Assembly: GCF_002514735.1 (NCBI RefSeq)
Contig: NZ_KZ300476.1
Location: 434,001-498,000 of the forward strand
DNA length: 64,000 nucleotides
Origin: Sediminicola luteus
Lineage (GTDB): Bacteria; Bacteroidota; Bacteroidia; Flavobacteriales; Flavobacteriaceae
Reading direction: 5' to 3'
Shown here: positions 1 through 8,110 of the stretch, in pieces
Layout: each line of letters opens with the position of its first letter
How positions within the stretch are numbered: the first letter of the stretch is position 1
Notes under the pieces: model-generated
Seen by the model: the letters and a program-made list of their open reading frames with translations, nothing else
Database searches by the model: none
Told to the model about the DNA's origin: nothing
Translations under genes and position numbers: made by a program

Positions 1-213
1 CACGGCCAAGCCCAAACCGGGTGGTGTAGTGGGCAACCGCATGAATTCATTGATCATGGCATCGACCAATTGTTGGGGGTTTCTGGAAACTTGGGGCGCT
101 CCTACTCCATTTCCGTTTTCTAATTCAGTTTGCTTTTGGGCAGAGACACAGCCCAAACCCAAAAACAGTCCTATATATACCAGTTGGCGCAACAGCATTA
201 CTATCCTTTCCAT
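1..213 (-). CDS. Secreted serine hydrolase (beta-lactamase-like), N-terminal fragment
   Basis: The reading frame runs off the left edge, so only about 71 codons are visible. It starts at the ATG at 213; a second in-frame ATG at 198 is possible. The first ~25 residues form a signal peptide with a hydrophobic core ending in VSAQ, the usual Bacteroidetes cleavage context. A short polar linker follows, then QLVDAMINEF and LPTTPPGLGLAV, which resembles the start of class C beta-lactamase/penicillin-binding-protein-like serine hydrolases (P-G-L-x-x-A-V). The catalytic SxxK lies outside the window, so the assignment rests on the N-terminal pattern alone. It ends 14 bases upstream of the next minus-strand gene (DJ-1 family reads toward it from 1348 to 227), and both lie on the same strand. 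Confidence 0.6.
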   Translation of the reverse strand, partial: MERIVMLLRQLVYIGLFLGLGCVSAQKQTELENGNGVGAPQVSRNPQQLVDAMINEFMRLPTTPPGLGLAV

Positions 214-226
214 AACCACCACCGGT

Positions 227-1348
227 CTATTCTTGTATATCGGTTAGAAGCTGTTGGGCTTCCTTTACCATTAGATCTTTGCCCACTAATTCATTTAAAA
301 GCGGAATCGCCTTTTCCTTCTTATCCAAATCCATATAGGTCTTGGCCATATGGAGCCATAAGCGCTCATTGAAGTAATACGGACTGGCCAATTCCATTAA
401 ACGCACGCCCAATTCCAGCTGCTCGGTATCTTGTTGGGCCACCAAGGTTTTATAATACCCATATACGGCAATAAGTTGCACATCATAAGAAGCCAGCCCT
501 GCCTTCAATGCCGTGGCAGCCGATTCAAAATCTTGTTTTCCTTGAAGTACATCCTGCACCAGATACATACTATTTTCATCGGTATACCAGGTTCTCTCCA
601 CGGGGGTGGCTCCTAAGGAACGGATAACCGCCTCAGCCGATTTCGGGGTTGAAAACGGGTTTTGGCCGGTTACGAATTTTCCGGAAATGGCCACCATGGG
701 CAACATAAAATCGGCCTGAACGAATTTCGCTCCCCTAGCCTTTAACCGATCCTCTAAACGAAACGGGAATTCCTGCACCCATTTTTTACCGAAAAGATCT
801 TCTTCCGTATTACAAAAACCGGTCATTTCGATAGTATCGATCACGTATTTATCGGCCTCCTTTACATTGACGAATGCGGCCGGGCCATGACAGACCGCCG
901 AAATCACCGTTCCCTCACGTTTATACATCTCCAAAATAATATCTTGTAAGGCCGGGTCGTAAGGCAGATCGAACATGGCCCCTTTACCCCCCACCACATA
1001 AACGGCGTCGAAATCGGCGGCCGATATGGTGGCCGTAGCCTGGGTATTCGCCAATAAGGCCATAGCCTTTTCGTTTTCCAACAATCGTTTGTTGTATGCC
1101 TTTTCTGCATTGAAATTATCGGCCTCCACGGCACCTCCTTTCGGACTGGCCACCGTTACCCGAAACCCGTTATCCGTAAAAATCAAATAAGCCTGGGAAA
1201 ATTCGTCGAACTCAAAACCCGGCCGCTGTGCCCCTTTGTCCTTGCCATAGCCACTGACCACCATTAAAATGTTCTTGTCCCGATTTTCCTCCTGTGCCCC
1301 GACCATTACGGCCAACAATAGGCAGAATAATAAAAGTGTCTTTTTCAT
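227..1348 (-). CDS. Secreted DJ-1/PfpI (type 1 glutamine amidotransferase-like) protein
   Basis: This 373-residue protein has a signal peptide (residues 1-18, ending VGAQ) and a DJ-1/PfpI domain at roughly 25-245. The nucleophile elbow AVCHGPAA puts the cysteine at 153, and the acidic partner probably lies in the GFEFDEF segment (~45-50). The GGKGAMFDLP stretch (120-129) matches the Hsp31/glyoxalase-III-like branch. The remaining ~120 residues look helical and TPR-like (WLHMAKTYMDLDKKEKAIPLL). The family includes chaperones, deglycases, glyoxalases and peptidase-like enzymes, so the substrate cannot be named. The protein is probably periplasmic. It is about 130 residues longer than single-domain members because of the helical tail. 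Confidence 0.85.
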   Translation of the reverse strand: MKKTLLLFCLLLAVMVGAQEENRDKNILMVVSGYGKDKGAQRPGFEFDEFSQAYLIFTDNGFRVTVASPKGGAVEADNFNAEKAYNKRLLENEKAMALLANTQATATISAADFDAVYVVGGKGAMFDLPYDPALQDIILEMYKREGTVISAVCHGPAAFVNVKEADKYVIDTIEMTGFCNTEEDLFGKKWVQEFPFRLEDRLKARGAKFVQADFMLPMVAISGKFVTGQNPFSTPKSAEAVIRSLGATPVERTWYTDENSMYLVQDVLQGKQDFESAATALKAGLASYDVQLIAVYGYYKTLVAQQDTEQLELGVRLMELASPYYFNERLWLHMAKTYMDLDKKEKAIPLLNELVGKDLMVKEAQQLLTDIQE

Positions 1349-1457
1349 GATGTCTTCTTTTAGATTTTTACCAAAAGAAGGGGCTACACACCAAAATAAC
1401 TGACGGAATTATAATTCAGTAAGAGAAAATGATAAGCCCGTAAACCTAAAAACCCGT

Positions 1458-2522
1458 TTAATCGGCCAAGGAAGCCCTATACTGTGACGGGGTGCGCCCT
1501 TCCACTTTTTTAAAGGCGGCATTAAAGGCAGAAATACTGTTAAAACCACAATCAAAGGCAATGGCCGATATCGTGAGCTTCCGGTATTCATTGGAGGTCA
1601 ATTTCGATTTAGCCTCCTGTATCCGATAAGAATTCAAAAATTGTTGGAAGTTTTGATGTCCGTTTTCGTTTACGGACCGCGATAAGGCATGTGTACTTAC
1701 CTTTAGCTTCGAAGCGATATCCTGAAGTTTTAAATCGGGGTTCAAATAAGCCTTTTCCTTTTCTAAATAAGTGGTCAAAGCTTCAAATATGGAACGCGAG
1801 GCCACTATATCCATGGACGACCCCTTATATTTCACTTTATCTTCTTGAAACACTTTATGCTTCAAGGCCCATAGGCTTAAACCATAAATAGCAATGGAAT
1901 AGGTCAATGGCCCCATGATGTACGGAATGGCTTCCCCCAACAGGAAAAAGAAGTAGGAAGCCCAGATAAAAACGATGCCGAAATGTATGGCATACAGCCA
2001 TTTCTTTTTGGTCGAACCGAGCGAAACGCCCTGTTTCAGTTGCTTTCTAAACAAAAAGAACGACCCAAGGATATAGCCCAGAAAATGCAGGTATATGGCA
2101 TAAATACCAAAGGAAACATAAAAGGTCTTGGACAACAACATCAAACTATTCAAGACCAAGAAAATCAAAAAAGGAAGGGCATGTAGGCCCATCTTCAAAC
2201 GAATTTGAAAATCTTTGACCAAACAACTTCGGGTGTATAGATAAAAAAGCGGTCCTAATAAAAGTATCAAGGTAAGCCCCAGGGTAATCAGAATAAACTC
2301 CAGATCACTGGTAAAATATAGAAAAATAGACTTACTGATCCGTAACCCAAAAAGCAACAGCAAAACCCCTAAAATCTTATGCGATATACCGGTGGTATAT
2401 TTTTTGGCCAAAAGATAAACACCGAGCATAAAACCATGGATTACACCAAGGCCGCAGACCAATAGGGTAAGTATATATTCTATTTTCACCTGGCAAAAAT
2501 AGGATAAAATGCGGCAAACCAT
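1458..2522 (-). CDS. AraC-family regulator with N-terminal membrane domain
   Basis: This 354-residue protein has six or seven hydrophobic helices over residues ~10-215 and a C-terminal AraC/HTH_18 DNA-binding domain (~250-350). The second HTH is clear: TISAIAFDCGFNSISAFNAAFKK, followed by GRTPSQYR. The architecture is common in Flavobacteriia, where membrane-bound AraC proteins are thought to sense envelope or extracellular cues. The ATG at 2522 opens the frame, but a GTG 12 codons downstream, just before KIEYILTLL, is a reasonable alternative start. It is divergent from gcvT, with about 97 bases between them. No target gene can be read from the sequence. Confidence 0.87.
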   Translation of the reverse strand: MVCRILSYFCQVKIEYILTLLVCGLGVIHGFMLGVYLLAKKYTTGISHKILGVLLLLFGLRISKSIFLYFTSDLEFILITLGLTLILLLGPLFYLYTRSCLVKDFQIRLKMGLHALPFLIFLVLNSLMLLSKTFYVSFGIYAIYLHFLGYILGSFFLFRKQLKQGVSLGSTKKKWLYAIHFGIVFIWASYFFFLLGEAIPYIMGPLTYSIAIYGLSLWALKHKVFQEDKVKYKGSSMDIVASRSIFEALTTYLEKEKAYLNPDLKLQDIASKLKVSTHALSRSVNENGHQNFQQFLNSYRIQEAKSKLTSNEYRKLTISAIAFDCGFNSISAFNAAFKKVEGRTPSQYRASLAD

Positions 2523-2592
2523 CCCAAGTATTTAGCCTACATAAAACCATAGAAAGGGAAAAAACGCCCATGGTAGCCATTAGAATATTTGG

Positions 2593-2600
2593 TAATTTTG
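2593..2600 (+). promoter_or_regulatory. Minus-7 box of the gcvT promoter
   Basis: TAATTTTG matches the Bacteroidetes sigma-ABfr minus-7 consensus TAnnTTTG and sits 19 bases before the gcvT ATG. No TTTG minus-33 box is seen at the usual distance. Confidence 0.45.
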
Positions 2601-2619
2601 ACCCTCAAATATTTTTGTG

Positions 2620-3705
2620 ATGAAGAATACCGCACTTTCCCACATACATGAAGGCCTAGGAGCCAAAATGGTGCCCTTCGCGGGCTACAATATGCCTGTT
2701 TCCTATGAAGGCGTAAACATTGAACACGAAACCGTACGCCAGGGCGTTGGGGTGTTCGATGTGTCGCATATGGGCGAATTTTTGATCGAAGGCCCAAAAG
2801 CCTTGGATTTGATCCAAAAGGTAAGCAGTAACGATGCCAGCAAATTGACTGCCGGCAAGGCCCAGTATAGCTGTATGCCCAATGAAACTGGTGGCATCGT
2901 AGACGATATGATCATTTACTGCATCGCCGAAGAGAAATACCTCTTGGTGGTCAATGCCTCCAATATCGACAAAGATTGGGCACATATCAGTAAATACAAT
3001 GAGGCTTTAGGGGCCCAAATGCGTAACCTATCGGACGACTATTCCCTTTTGGCCATTCAAGGTCCAAAAGCTGTTGAGGCTATGCAATCGCTGACCTCGG
3101 TAGACTTGGCCGAAATAAAATTCTACACTTTTGAAGTGGCCGATTTTGCCGGAATCGAACATGTGATCATTTCCGCTACGGGTTATACCGGTTCGGGTGG
3201 TTTTGAAATCTATTGCAAGAACGACCAAGTAGAGCAGGTTTGGAACAAAGTCTTTGAAGCCGGGGCCGATTTTGGCATAAAACCAATCGGACTGGCCGCA
3301 CGCGATACCTTACGACTCGAAATGGGCTATTGCTTGTATGGTAACGATATAGACGATACCACCTCTCCTCTGGAGGCCGGCTTGGGATGGATTACCAAAT
3401 TCACCAAGGAATTTGTAAACCATGAAGCCTTGGCCGCCCAAAAAGAAGCGGGAATAACCAGAAAACTGATCGCTTTTGAACTGACCGAAAAAGGAATTCC
3501 ACGCCAGGATTACGATATCGTAGACGAAGCCGGGGCCGTAATCGGTAAGGTAACCTCGGGTACCATGTCACCTTCTTTGGGCAAGGGTATCGGCTTAGGT
3601 TATGTACCGGTCGACTATAAAGCACCGGGCAGTGAGATAAGCATACAGATTCGTAAAAAGGCCGTAGCGGCCCAAGTAGTAAAACTACCTTTTTATAAAG
3701 GTTAG
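2620..3705 (+). CDS. gcvT: Glycine cleavage system T protein (aminomethyltransferase)
   Basis: The T protein transfers the methylene group from aminomethyl-lipoyl GcvH to tetrahydrofolate, releasing ammonia. The 361-residue product has the normal family length. Recognisable motifs are the N-terminal [25 protein letters not shown], the central [20 protein letters not shown], and a C-terminal barrel with [25 protein letters not shown] lies one codon upstream of the chosen ATG. The next gene starts 21 bases after the stop, so the two may be cotranscribed. Codon use and GC fit the chromosomal background rather than the mobile element. Confidence 0.96.
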   Translation: MKNTALSHIHEGLGAKMVPFAGYNMPVSYEGVNIEHETVRQGVGVFDVSHMGEFLIEGPKALDLIQKVSSNDASKLTAGKAQYSCMPNETGGIVDDMIIYCIAEEKYLLVVNASNIDKDWAHISKYNEALGAQMRNLSDDYSLLAIQGPKAVEAMQSLTSVDLAEIKFYTFEVADFAGIEHVIISATGYTGSGGFEIYCKNDQVEQVWNKVFEAGADFGIKPIGLAARDTLRLEMGYCLYGNDIDDTTSPLEAGLGWITKFTKEFVNHEALAAQKEAGITRKLIAFELTEKGIPRQDYDIVDEAGAVIGKVTSGTMSPSLGKGIGLGYVPVDYKAPGSEISIQIRKKAVAAQVVKLPFYKG

Positions 3706-3726
3706 CCCCCTAGCGAAGACCGATTT

Positions 3727-4548
3727 ATGCAGCAGGAACGGGTGATGATCTTAGGGGGCAGTGGATTTCTTGGCTATGCTTTGTACAAGGAACTCTGCCC
3801 CTATTTCGATACCTATGCCACCTTTCATACCGGTCGCCATTCGTTTAACAACAACCAAAAATTCCACCATTTCAGTCTGGTGGAAGAGTCGGTCTACCCC
3901 CTGTTGGAGGAAATTGCCCCAACGGTAATCATCTCGGCCCTTCGGGGCGATTTTAAAGCCCAAATCCGGGCCCATGAAGAGATTGCCCATTATGTGCAGA
4001 TCCATAGATGCACGGTTTATTTTCTCTCTACCGCCAATGTTTTTGATGCTTATAGTCGCTATCCCTCCTATGAAAGGGATCAAACCTTATCGCAAAGCAA
4101 GTTTGGCCACCTAAAAATCAAAATAGAGAACATTCTAAAAAAACTGCCAACCGATAAATTCGGCATCTTACGGGTGCCCATGGTATTTGGTAGTAGCTCA
4201 CCCCGGATTAAGGAAATCAAGTCGGCCCTTTTGGCCCAAGAACCCATTGAGGTTTTTCCCAACCTAATCATTAACGTAACCAACGACGATAAGCTTTGTC
4301 AGCAAGTGCATTACCTGATCAACCGCCACCGTACCGGCATATTTCATTTGGGCAGTATAGACTTGGTGCACCATGAGGATTTTATACGGGAAACCATTCG
4401 TAAAATGGGGAATTTCCACCCCATACTAAAACGGGTCTATACCACCAATCACGACCGTTATTTGGCCGTGATACCCCGTGACAACAAACTACCCGAAAAC
4501 CTGACCCCAACTTTTCAAGAGATTATCGATGGGCAGTTGGCTGTTTAA
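3727..4548 (+). CDS. NAD-dependent epimerase/dehydratase-like SDR (RmlD-type)
   Basis: This 273-residue protein has a Rossmann nucleotide-binding motif at the N terminus (MILGGSGFLGYALYKEL, residues ~7-23). The layout fits an extended SDR of the RmlD/sugar-nucleotide reductase type: a YFLSTANVFDAYSRYPSYERD active-site region in place of the usual Y-x-x-x-K pattern, and an LRVPMVFG segment (~155-162). It is slightly short for a dTDP-4-dehydrorhamnose reductase, and the YxxxK dyad is not cleanly recognisable, so the substrate is unknown. It lies directly behind gcvT and ahead of yebC on the same strand. Confidence 0.75.
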   Translation: MQQERVMILGGSGFLGYALYKELCPYFDTYATFHTGRHSFNNNQKFHHFSLVEESVYPLLEEIAPTVIISALRGDFKAQIRAHEEIAHYVQIHRCTVYFLSTANVFDAYSRYPSYERDQTLSQSKFGHLKIKIENILKKLPTDKFGILRVPMVFGSSSPRIKEIKSALLAQEPIEVFPNLIINVTNDDKLCQQVHYLINRHRTGIFHLGSIDLVHHEDFIRETIRKMGNFHPILKRVYTTNHDRYLAVIPRDNKLPENLTPTFQEIIDGQLAV

Positions 4549-4599
4549 CCTTTAGCCGGAAAATTCGAAGTGGGAGTTATGGCAATGCGCCAATTCATC

Positions 4600-4640
4600 A
4601 ATGTACCAATGTATCGATGTACCGATGTGTTGATTTGATG
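4600..4640 (+). repeat. Short degenerate tandem repeat (atgtaYcgatg units)
   Basis: Between the SDR and yebC there are about four imperfect copies of a 9-10 base unit (atgtaccaatgtatcgatgt and similar). The rest of the 267-base gap holds only the yebC promoter and leader. Confidence 0.5.
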
Positions 4641-4699
4641 ATTGGACAATTTGAAAATTTGAAAATATCGTAATAGGTATTTCATGAAATCGAGGGGTA

Positions 4700-4730
4700 T
4701 TTGCCTTACCGCCTATTTTTAATATTTTTG
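4700..4730 (+). promoter_or_regulatory. yebC promoter
   Basis: TTTG at 4700-4703 and TATTTTTG at 4723-4730 are separated by 19 bases, a textbook Bacteroidetes promoter (TTTG-N19-TAnnTTTG). Transcription would begin near 4737, giving a leader of about 80 bases before the yebC ATG. Confidence 0.65.
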
Positions 4731-4815
4731 CTGCACTGTGAATTAAAAATCAAAGTCGGCCCAAGGTATTACCGAAAACGGTCTAGGGTCACTGACTTTA
4801 AAAATATATCTGTCC

Positions 4816-5526
4816 ATGGGAAGAGCTTTTGAGTTTAGGAAAGCCCGTAAAATGAAACGCTGGTCGGCCATGTCGAAGGCGTTTACCAGAATCGGTAAGG
4901 AAATCGTAATCGCCGTAAAGGAAGGTGGTCCCGATCCCGATGGTAATAGCAGGTTACGTGCGGTAATCCAAAACGCCAAGTCGGTGAACATGCCCAAGGA
5001 CAATATTGAGCGCGCTATTAAAAGGGCCAGTGAAAAAGGGCAGGGCGACTTTAAAGAAGTACTTTTCGAAGGCTATGCCCCTCATGGTATCGCCATTTTG
5101 GTAGAGACCGCCACCGACAACAATACCCGTACCGTAGCCAATGTACGTAGCTACTTCAATAAGTGTAACGGAAACTTGGGCACCTCGGGCTCGGTAGAAT
5201 TTATGTTCGACCATACCTGTAACTTTAGGATCAATGGCGAAGGTTTGGATCCTGAGGAACTGGAATTGGAACTGATCGATTTCGGTGCCGAAGAGGTATT
5301 CGTAGATGAAGACGGTATTATGATCTACGGCCCTTTCGAAAGTTTCGGTTCCCTTCAAAAGGAATTGGAAGGCCGGGATATCGAAATCCTTTCCTCTGGT
5401 TTTGACCGTATACCACAGGTAACCAAAGACCTGAACGAAGAGCAAAAAGCCGACGTGGAAAAACTACTCGAAAAAATAGAGGAAGACGACGATGTACAGA
5501 ATGTGTACCACACCATGGAGGAATAA
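4816..5526 (+). CDS. yebC: YebC/PmpR family DNA-binding transcriptional regulator (insertion target of the element)
   Basis: This 236-residue protein is full length for the family. It has the canonical start MGRAFEFRKARK, the GGPDPDGNSRLRAVIQNAK segment, PKDNIERAIKRA, and the C-terminal DVQNVYHTMEE. YebC proteins act as DNA-binding regulators, and some members relieve ribosome stalling at proline-rich sequences. The mobile element begins just after its stop codon. A diverged copy of the final dozen codons appears at 59483-59524, so the 3' end of this gene is the inferred attachment site and its last codons may come from the element. Confidence 0.95.
   Translation: MGRAFEFRKARKMKRWSAMSKAFTRIGKEIVIAVKEGGPDPDGNSRLRAVIQNAKSVNMPKDNIERAIKRASEKGQGDFKEVLFEGYAPHGIAILVETATDNNTRTVANVRSYFNKCNGNLGTSGSVEFMFDHTCNFRINGEGLDPEELELELIDFGAEEVFVDEDGIMIYGPFESFGSLQKELEGRDIEILSSGFDRIPQVTKDLNEEQKADVEKLLEKIEEDDDVQNVYHTMEE
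5491..5526 (+). other. Putative attL: 3' end of yebC
   Basis: The segment encoding DVQNVYHTMEE-stop matches 59483-59524 (DIQNVFHNMNEEG-stop) at most codon positions, with shared cores cagaaYgtgtWccaca and atg. Similar sequences lie at both ends of a ~54 kb block of foreign genes, in the same orientation. This is the pattern left when a tyrosine recombinase uses the 3' end of a gene as attB and restores it. The exact crossover point cannot be read because the copies have diverged. Confidence 0.65.
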
Positions 5527-5606
5527 TCCCTGAAACACCTTATAATACTAGCAAAAGCCGCTATTTTACATAGGGGTTTTATTTTTTATAATCCTTTATA
5601 ATTGTT

Positions 5607-5614
5607 TATATTTG
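5607..5614 (+). promoter_or_regulatory. Minus-7 box of the integrase promoter
   Basis: TATATTTG is a perfect TAnnTTTG match, with TTTT at the minus-33 distance. It overlaps a potential TTG start at 5612, so it argues for translation from the ATG at 5642. Confidence 0.5.
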
Positions 5615-5623
5615 ATTGAATTC

Positions 5624-5643
5624 CGAACAAATAACGAACAAAT
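5624..5643 (+). repeat. Paired cgaacaaat repeats, left end (probable integrase sites)
   Basis: cgaacaaat occurs at 5624-5632 and again at 5635-5643 with a 2-base spacer. The same pair is present at 59408-59427, next to the other end of the element. The second copy overlaps the integrase start codon, which suggests recombinase binding and autoregulation. Confidence 0.6.
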
Positions 5644-6832
5644 GAATTTTAACTATTATCTTTCCCATTATGTGAAGAAGAATGGCACTCAGATGGTCAG
5701 ACTAAAAATGGAGACTTCTAAAAAAGATGTTCAGTATTTAGATTCCGGAATATCAATCCAAAAAAATCAATGGGATGACAGAAAGAAAAAAATAAAAAGA
5801 CATCCCTTAGAAGAGAAACTTAATGCCAACCTCCAATCGTTTCTTATTTCTGTTCAACAACTCTACTATAGCAATAAGGGGGTATCGGCAAAGCGACTAC
5901 ATTTTTTATATAAAAACAATAAAAAATACGACTCCACTTCCTTTTTAGACTTCTACCAACAAATTGTCGATGAAGCTAAACTAAAAGGGAAAATACGCAC
6001 GGCCAACACGCAACAGAAGTATATAGATAAACTAAAAAAATTCTCAAGCCATGTTTCATTCTCCGATCTTTCAGTCCAGTTTGCAAAGGATTACGAAAAG
6101 TGGATGCTTGAAAAAGGAAACAAAATAAATACAGTAGCATCAAATTTCAAGTCAATGTACGCTGTTTTAAATAAGGCATTGAAAATGGGTATTATCAAAG
6201 AAAACCCAATACGAGGCTACTCGATAGTAACTGAAAACGTACAGAAAGAGTCATTAACCTTTGAAGAAATCAGCAGACTTTCAGAATTGGAAATCCCTGC
6301 TAGGTTTAAAGGAATGGTTAAGGCAAGGGACATGTTCTTGTTTTCCTTCTATACCGCTGGCATGAGATTTTCTGATATATGTGAACTTAAATGGGAAAAT
6401 ATTGTCGGAAATGAAATTGTCTATACTATGGGTAAATCCAGGACTAGAGCTGGGGCTAAAAGAACTTTGCCTCTGACTCCAAAGGCCATGGCTATTTTAA
6501 AAGATTATAAAGGCAGAAATAACACTTTTATCTTCCCACCACTGTATGGAATGGACAATAAAAACGTAGGAGAAATAGAACGCAAACTATATATTGCAAA
6601 TAATGCCGTAAACCGTGCATTGCGCAATGCTTGTGAAAAAGCAGGTATAGGAAAATGGGTGAATATGCATATGGCTAAGCACTCCTTTGCAGATTTTGCT
6701 GTAAAAAACGATACCGGTCTCTTACTGATTTCTAAACTTTTGGGACACACAAAATTATCTACTACCCAGCACTATCTTAAAGATTTTTACCATAAAGAGG
6801 AGGCTGAGGAAATGAACAGGTTGTTCGGTTAA
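5642..6832 (+). CDS. int: Tyrosine recombinase/integrase of the conjugative element
   Basis: This 396-residue integrase has an N-terminal arm-binding domain (~1-95), a SAM-like core-binding domain (~100-200) and a C-terminal catalytic domain (~205-390). Visible catalytic residues are Arg242 (AGMRFSD), Lys265 (GKSR), His343 (HMAKHSFA), His369 (LLGHTKLSTTQHY) and Tyr378. The second catalytic arginine, normally HxxR, is a lysine here (Lys346). The ATG at 5642 was chosen over the upstream TTG at 5612 because a promoter element overlaps that TTG. Its place directly after yebC, with matching repeats at both ends, makes it the likely enzyme for excision and integration of the whole block. Confidence 0.93.
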   Translation: MNFNYYLSHYVKKNGTQMVRLKMETSKKDVQYLDSGISIQKNQWDDRKKKIKRHPLEEKLNANLQSFLISVQQLYYSNKGVSAKRLHFLYKNNKKYDSTSFLDFYQQIVDEAKLKGKIRTANTQQKYIDKLKKFSSHVSFSDLSVQFAKDYEKWMLEKGNKINTVASNFKSMYAVLNKALKMGIIKENPIRGYSIVTENVQKESLTFEEISRLSELEIPARFKGMVKARDMFLFSFYTAGMRFSDICELKWENIVGNEIVYTMGKSRTRAGAKRTLPLTPKAMAILKDYKGRNNTFIFPPLYGMDNKNVGEIERKLYIANNAVNRALRNACEKAGIGKWVNMHMAKHSFADFAVKNDTGLLLISKLLGHTKLSTTQHYLKDFYHKEEAEEMNRLFG

Positions 6833-6842
6833 TGTTGTATAG

Positions 6843-7088
6843 TCAGTTTATCGTAATGTAATACCCACTATCGACTTTGATGGATATTTCGCCTTTCCTT
6901 AACTTTAGGTTTATCGTTTCGATGTCCTCTCTTGGATACAAATATTTTTTACCCACTTTAAAGAAATCGACCAATCCTTGATCTCGTAAGGACTGCATTA
7001 TCTGTCCATTATAGGCAATACCCAATCGCTCACAAAATGCCTTCCCTGTAAGATTCAATGGCTCTATATGTACGCTTGCGGTTTTCAC
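6843..7088 (-). CDS. Small HTH protein, excisionase-like
   Basis: This 81-residue protein has a winged-helix/MerR-like layout: GKAFCERLGIAYNGQIMQSLRDQGLVDFFKVGKKYLYPREDIE. It carries the tail pattern of helix-turn-helix DNA-binding proteins annotated as excisionases or Mob-associated regulators. It is the last gene of a minus-strand group with the relaxase (1-base overlap at 7088) and MobC. It lies next to the integrase gene and converges with it, a common place for a recombination directionality factor. The role is inferred. Confidence 0.65.
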   Translation of the reverse strand: MKTASVHIEPLNLTGKAFCERLGIAYNGQIMQSLRDQGLVDFFKVGKKYLYPREDIETINLKLRKGEISIKVDSGYYITIN

Positions 7089-8110
7089 TACCTACTTCTA
7101 CCTTTTTTTCTTCGTCTTCGCCAAAGCGGACCATCGAGTTCGTTTTTGTAATTATTGAACGGTTCGGGTCCTAGGATATCTTTTTCAGAAAGTCCCAAAT
7201 GATCCGTTGGTTGGCCAATAACTTCCCCTGCCCTTCCGATAATACTTTTTGATTGTTTCTGATTTTCTCCTGGCCCTTCTTTACCTGCGTCAATCCCTCT
7301 AAAATCTCCTTGTTCTGTTGCATTAGTTTGGAGAACAATTGCACGGTCTCTGATTTGTTCATAGTCGATTTGTTTTATGATGTTGTTCCATGAATATTGC
7401 CTTCCCAAGCTGCTTCCCTTATAAATAACTCCTTCGTAGCTGAAGGAAATGCCGGAAACTCTTCCTGTAGTCTTACTGATGTTAAATTTTGGCTGAATAT
7501 TTTTTTTCTGTAATTGATAAATTAACTCCTCTATATTTTCCGAGCGCTTTAAAGCCTCCATCAACTGTTGTTGCAGTAAACTTTTTACAGGTGCGTCCCC
7601 GGTCCTAAGCGTTTTCTCGATTTCGTTTTGTGTTAGGGCCGCCTTTCGCACAGAAGGTTCCTCGATAAGTTCGGAGAGCCCATATTTCTTTTCCAATTTC
7701 CTTACCAAAAGCTCACTTCTCTTGTAATCCTTGCTGTCGCTGACCAATTCTCCAGAAAATTTTATCCTGTTCGCCACAATATGGATATGTTGGTGACTTT
7801 GGTCATCGTGGCGGTACATTATATATTGGTTATCGTCGAATCCCATTCCTTTTAGATACTCCAATCCCATGGAAACAAAACTTTTGTCGTTCATTTTTTC
7901 ATCGGGAGGAAGGTTAAGGGATACGTGATACACGGCTTTGCCCAACCTGGGACGTAATTGCCTGACCAAATTGAATTCCTTGGACATATCCACCGCGTTG
8001 CCCAAATCGATGTTGGCATCCAGTACACAGGCCTGACCAATTCCAACCTTTTTTTGGTTGTAGGCCAACAGTCCGTAAAAGTCCTTTCCCTTTATCTGCT
8101 TGGCTATCAT
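7088..8110 (-). CDS. Relaxase/mobilization nuclease (MOBP, MobB-like)
   Basis: This 340-residue relaxase would nick one strand at oriT and stay covalently attached to start transfer. The N-terminal domain has a candidate catalytic tyrosine (Tyr12 or Tyr17 in FYGLLAYNQKK), YHVSLNLPPDE (61-71) and a three-histidine metal motif (H106, H108, H110 in SHQHIHIVANR). The C terminus is basic and low-complexity (RRRRKKGRSR). It overlaps mobC by ATGA (8107-8110), so translation is coupled. A second protein-like frame is buried in its 3' third (7171-7362). Confidence 0.92.
   Translation of the reverse strand: MIAKQIKGKDFYGLLAYNQKKVGIGQACVLDANIDLGNAVDMSKEFNLVRQLRPRLGKAVYHVSLNLPPDEKMNDKSFVSMGLEYLKGMGFDDNQYIMYRHDDQSHQHIHIVANRIKFSGELVSDSKDYKRSELLVRKLEKKYGLSELIEEPSVRKAALTQNEIEKTLRTGDAPVKSLLQQQLMEALKRSENIEELIYQLQKKNIQPKFNISKTTGRVSGISFSYEGVIYKGSSLGRQYSWNNIIKQIDYEQIRDRAIVLQTNATEQGDFRGIDAGKEGPGENQKQSKSIIGRAGEVIGQPTDHLGLSEKDILGPEPFNNYKNELDGPLWRRRRKKGRSR
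7171..7362 (-). CDS. Possible overlapping small coiled-coil protein inside the relaxase gene
   Basis: An ATG-started 63-codon frame lies out of register inside the relaxase gene. Its product is unusually protein-like: amphipathic, heptad-like, without cysteine or runs, and ending in WDFLKKIS. The relaxase tail in the same DNA is poorly conserved-looking. It may be a genuine overlapping gene or chance. No function is proposed. Confidence 0.25.
   Translation of the reverse strand: MNKSETVQLFSKLMQQNKEILEGLTQVKKGQEKIRNNQKVLSEGQGKLLANQRIIWDFLKKIS

Noticed and set aside
1409-1591. Separate small gene after the AraC regulator
   Set aside because: It overlaps the AraC DNA-binding domain in another frame and has no independent support.
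5612-5641. Integrase start at TTG 5612
   Set aside because: A TATATTTG promoter box overlaps it and a good ATG at 5642 exists.
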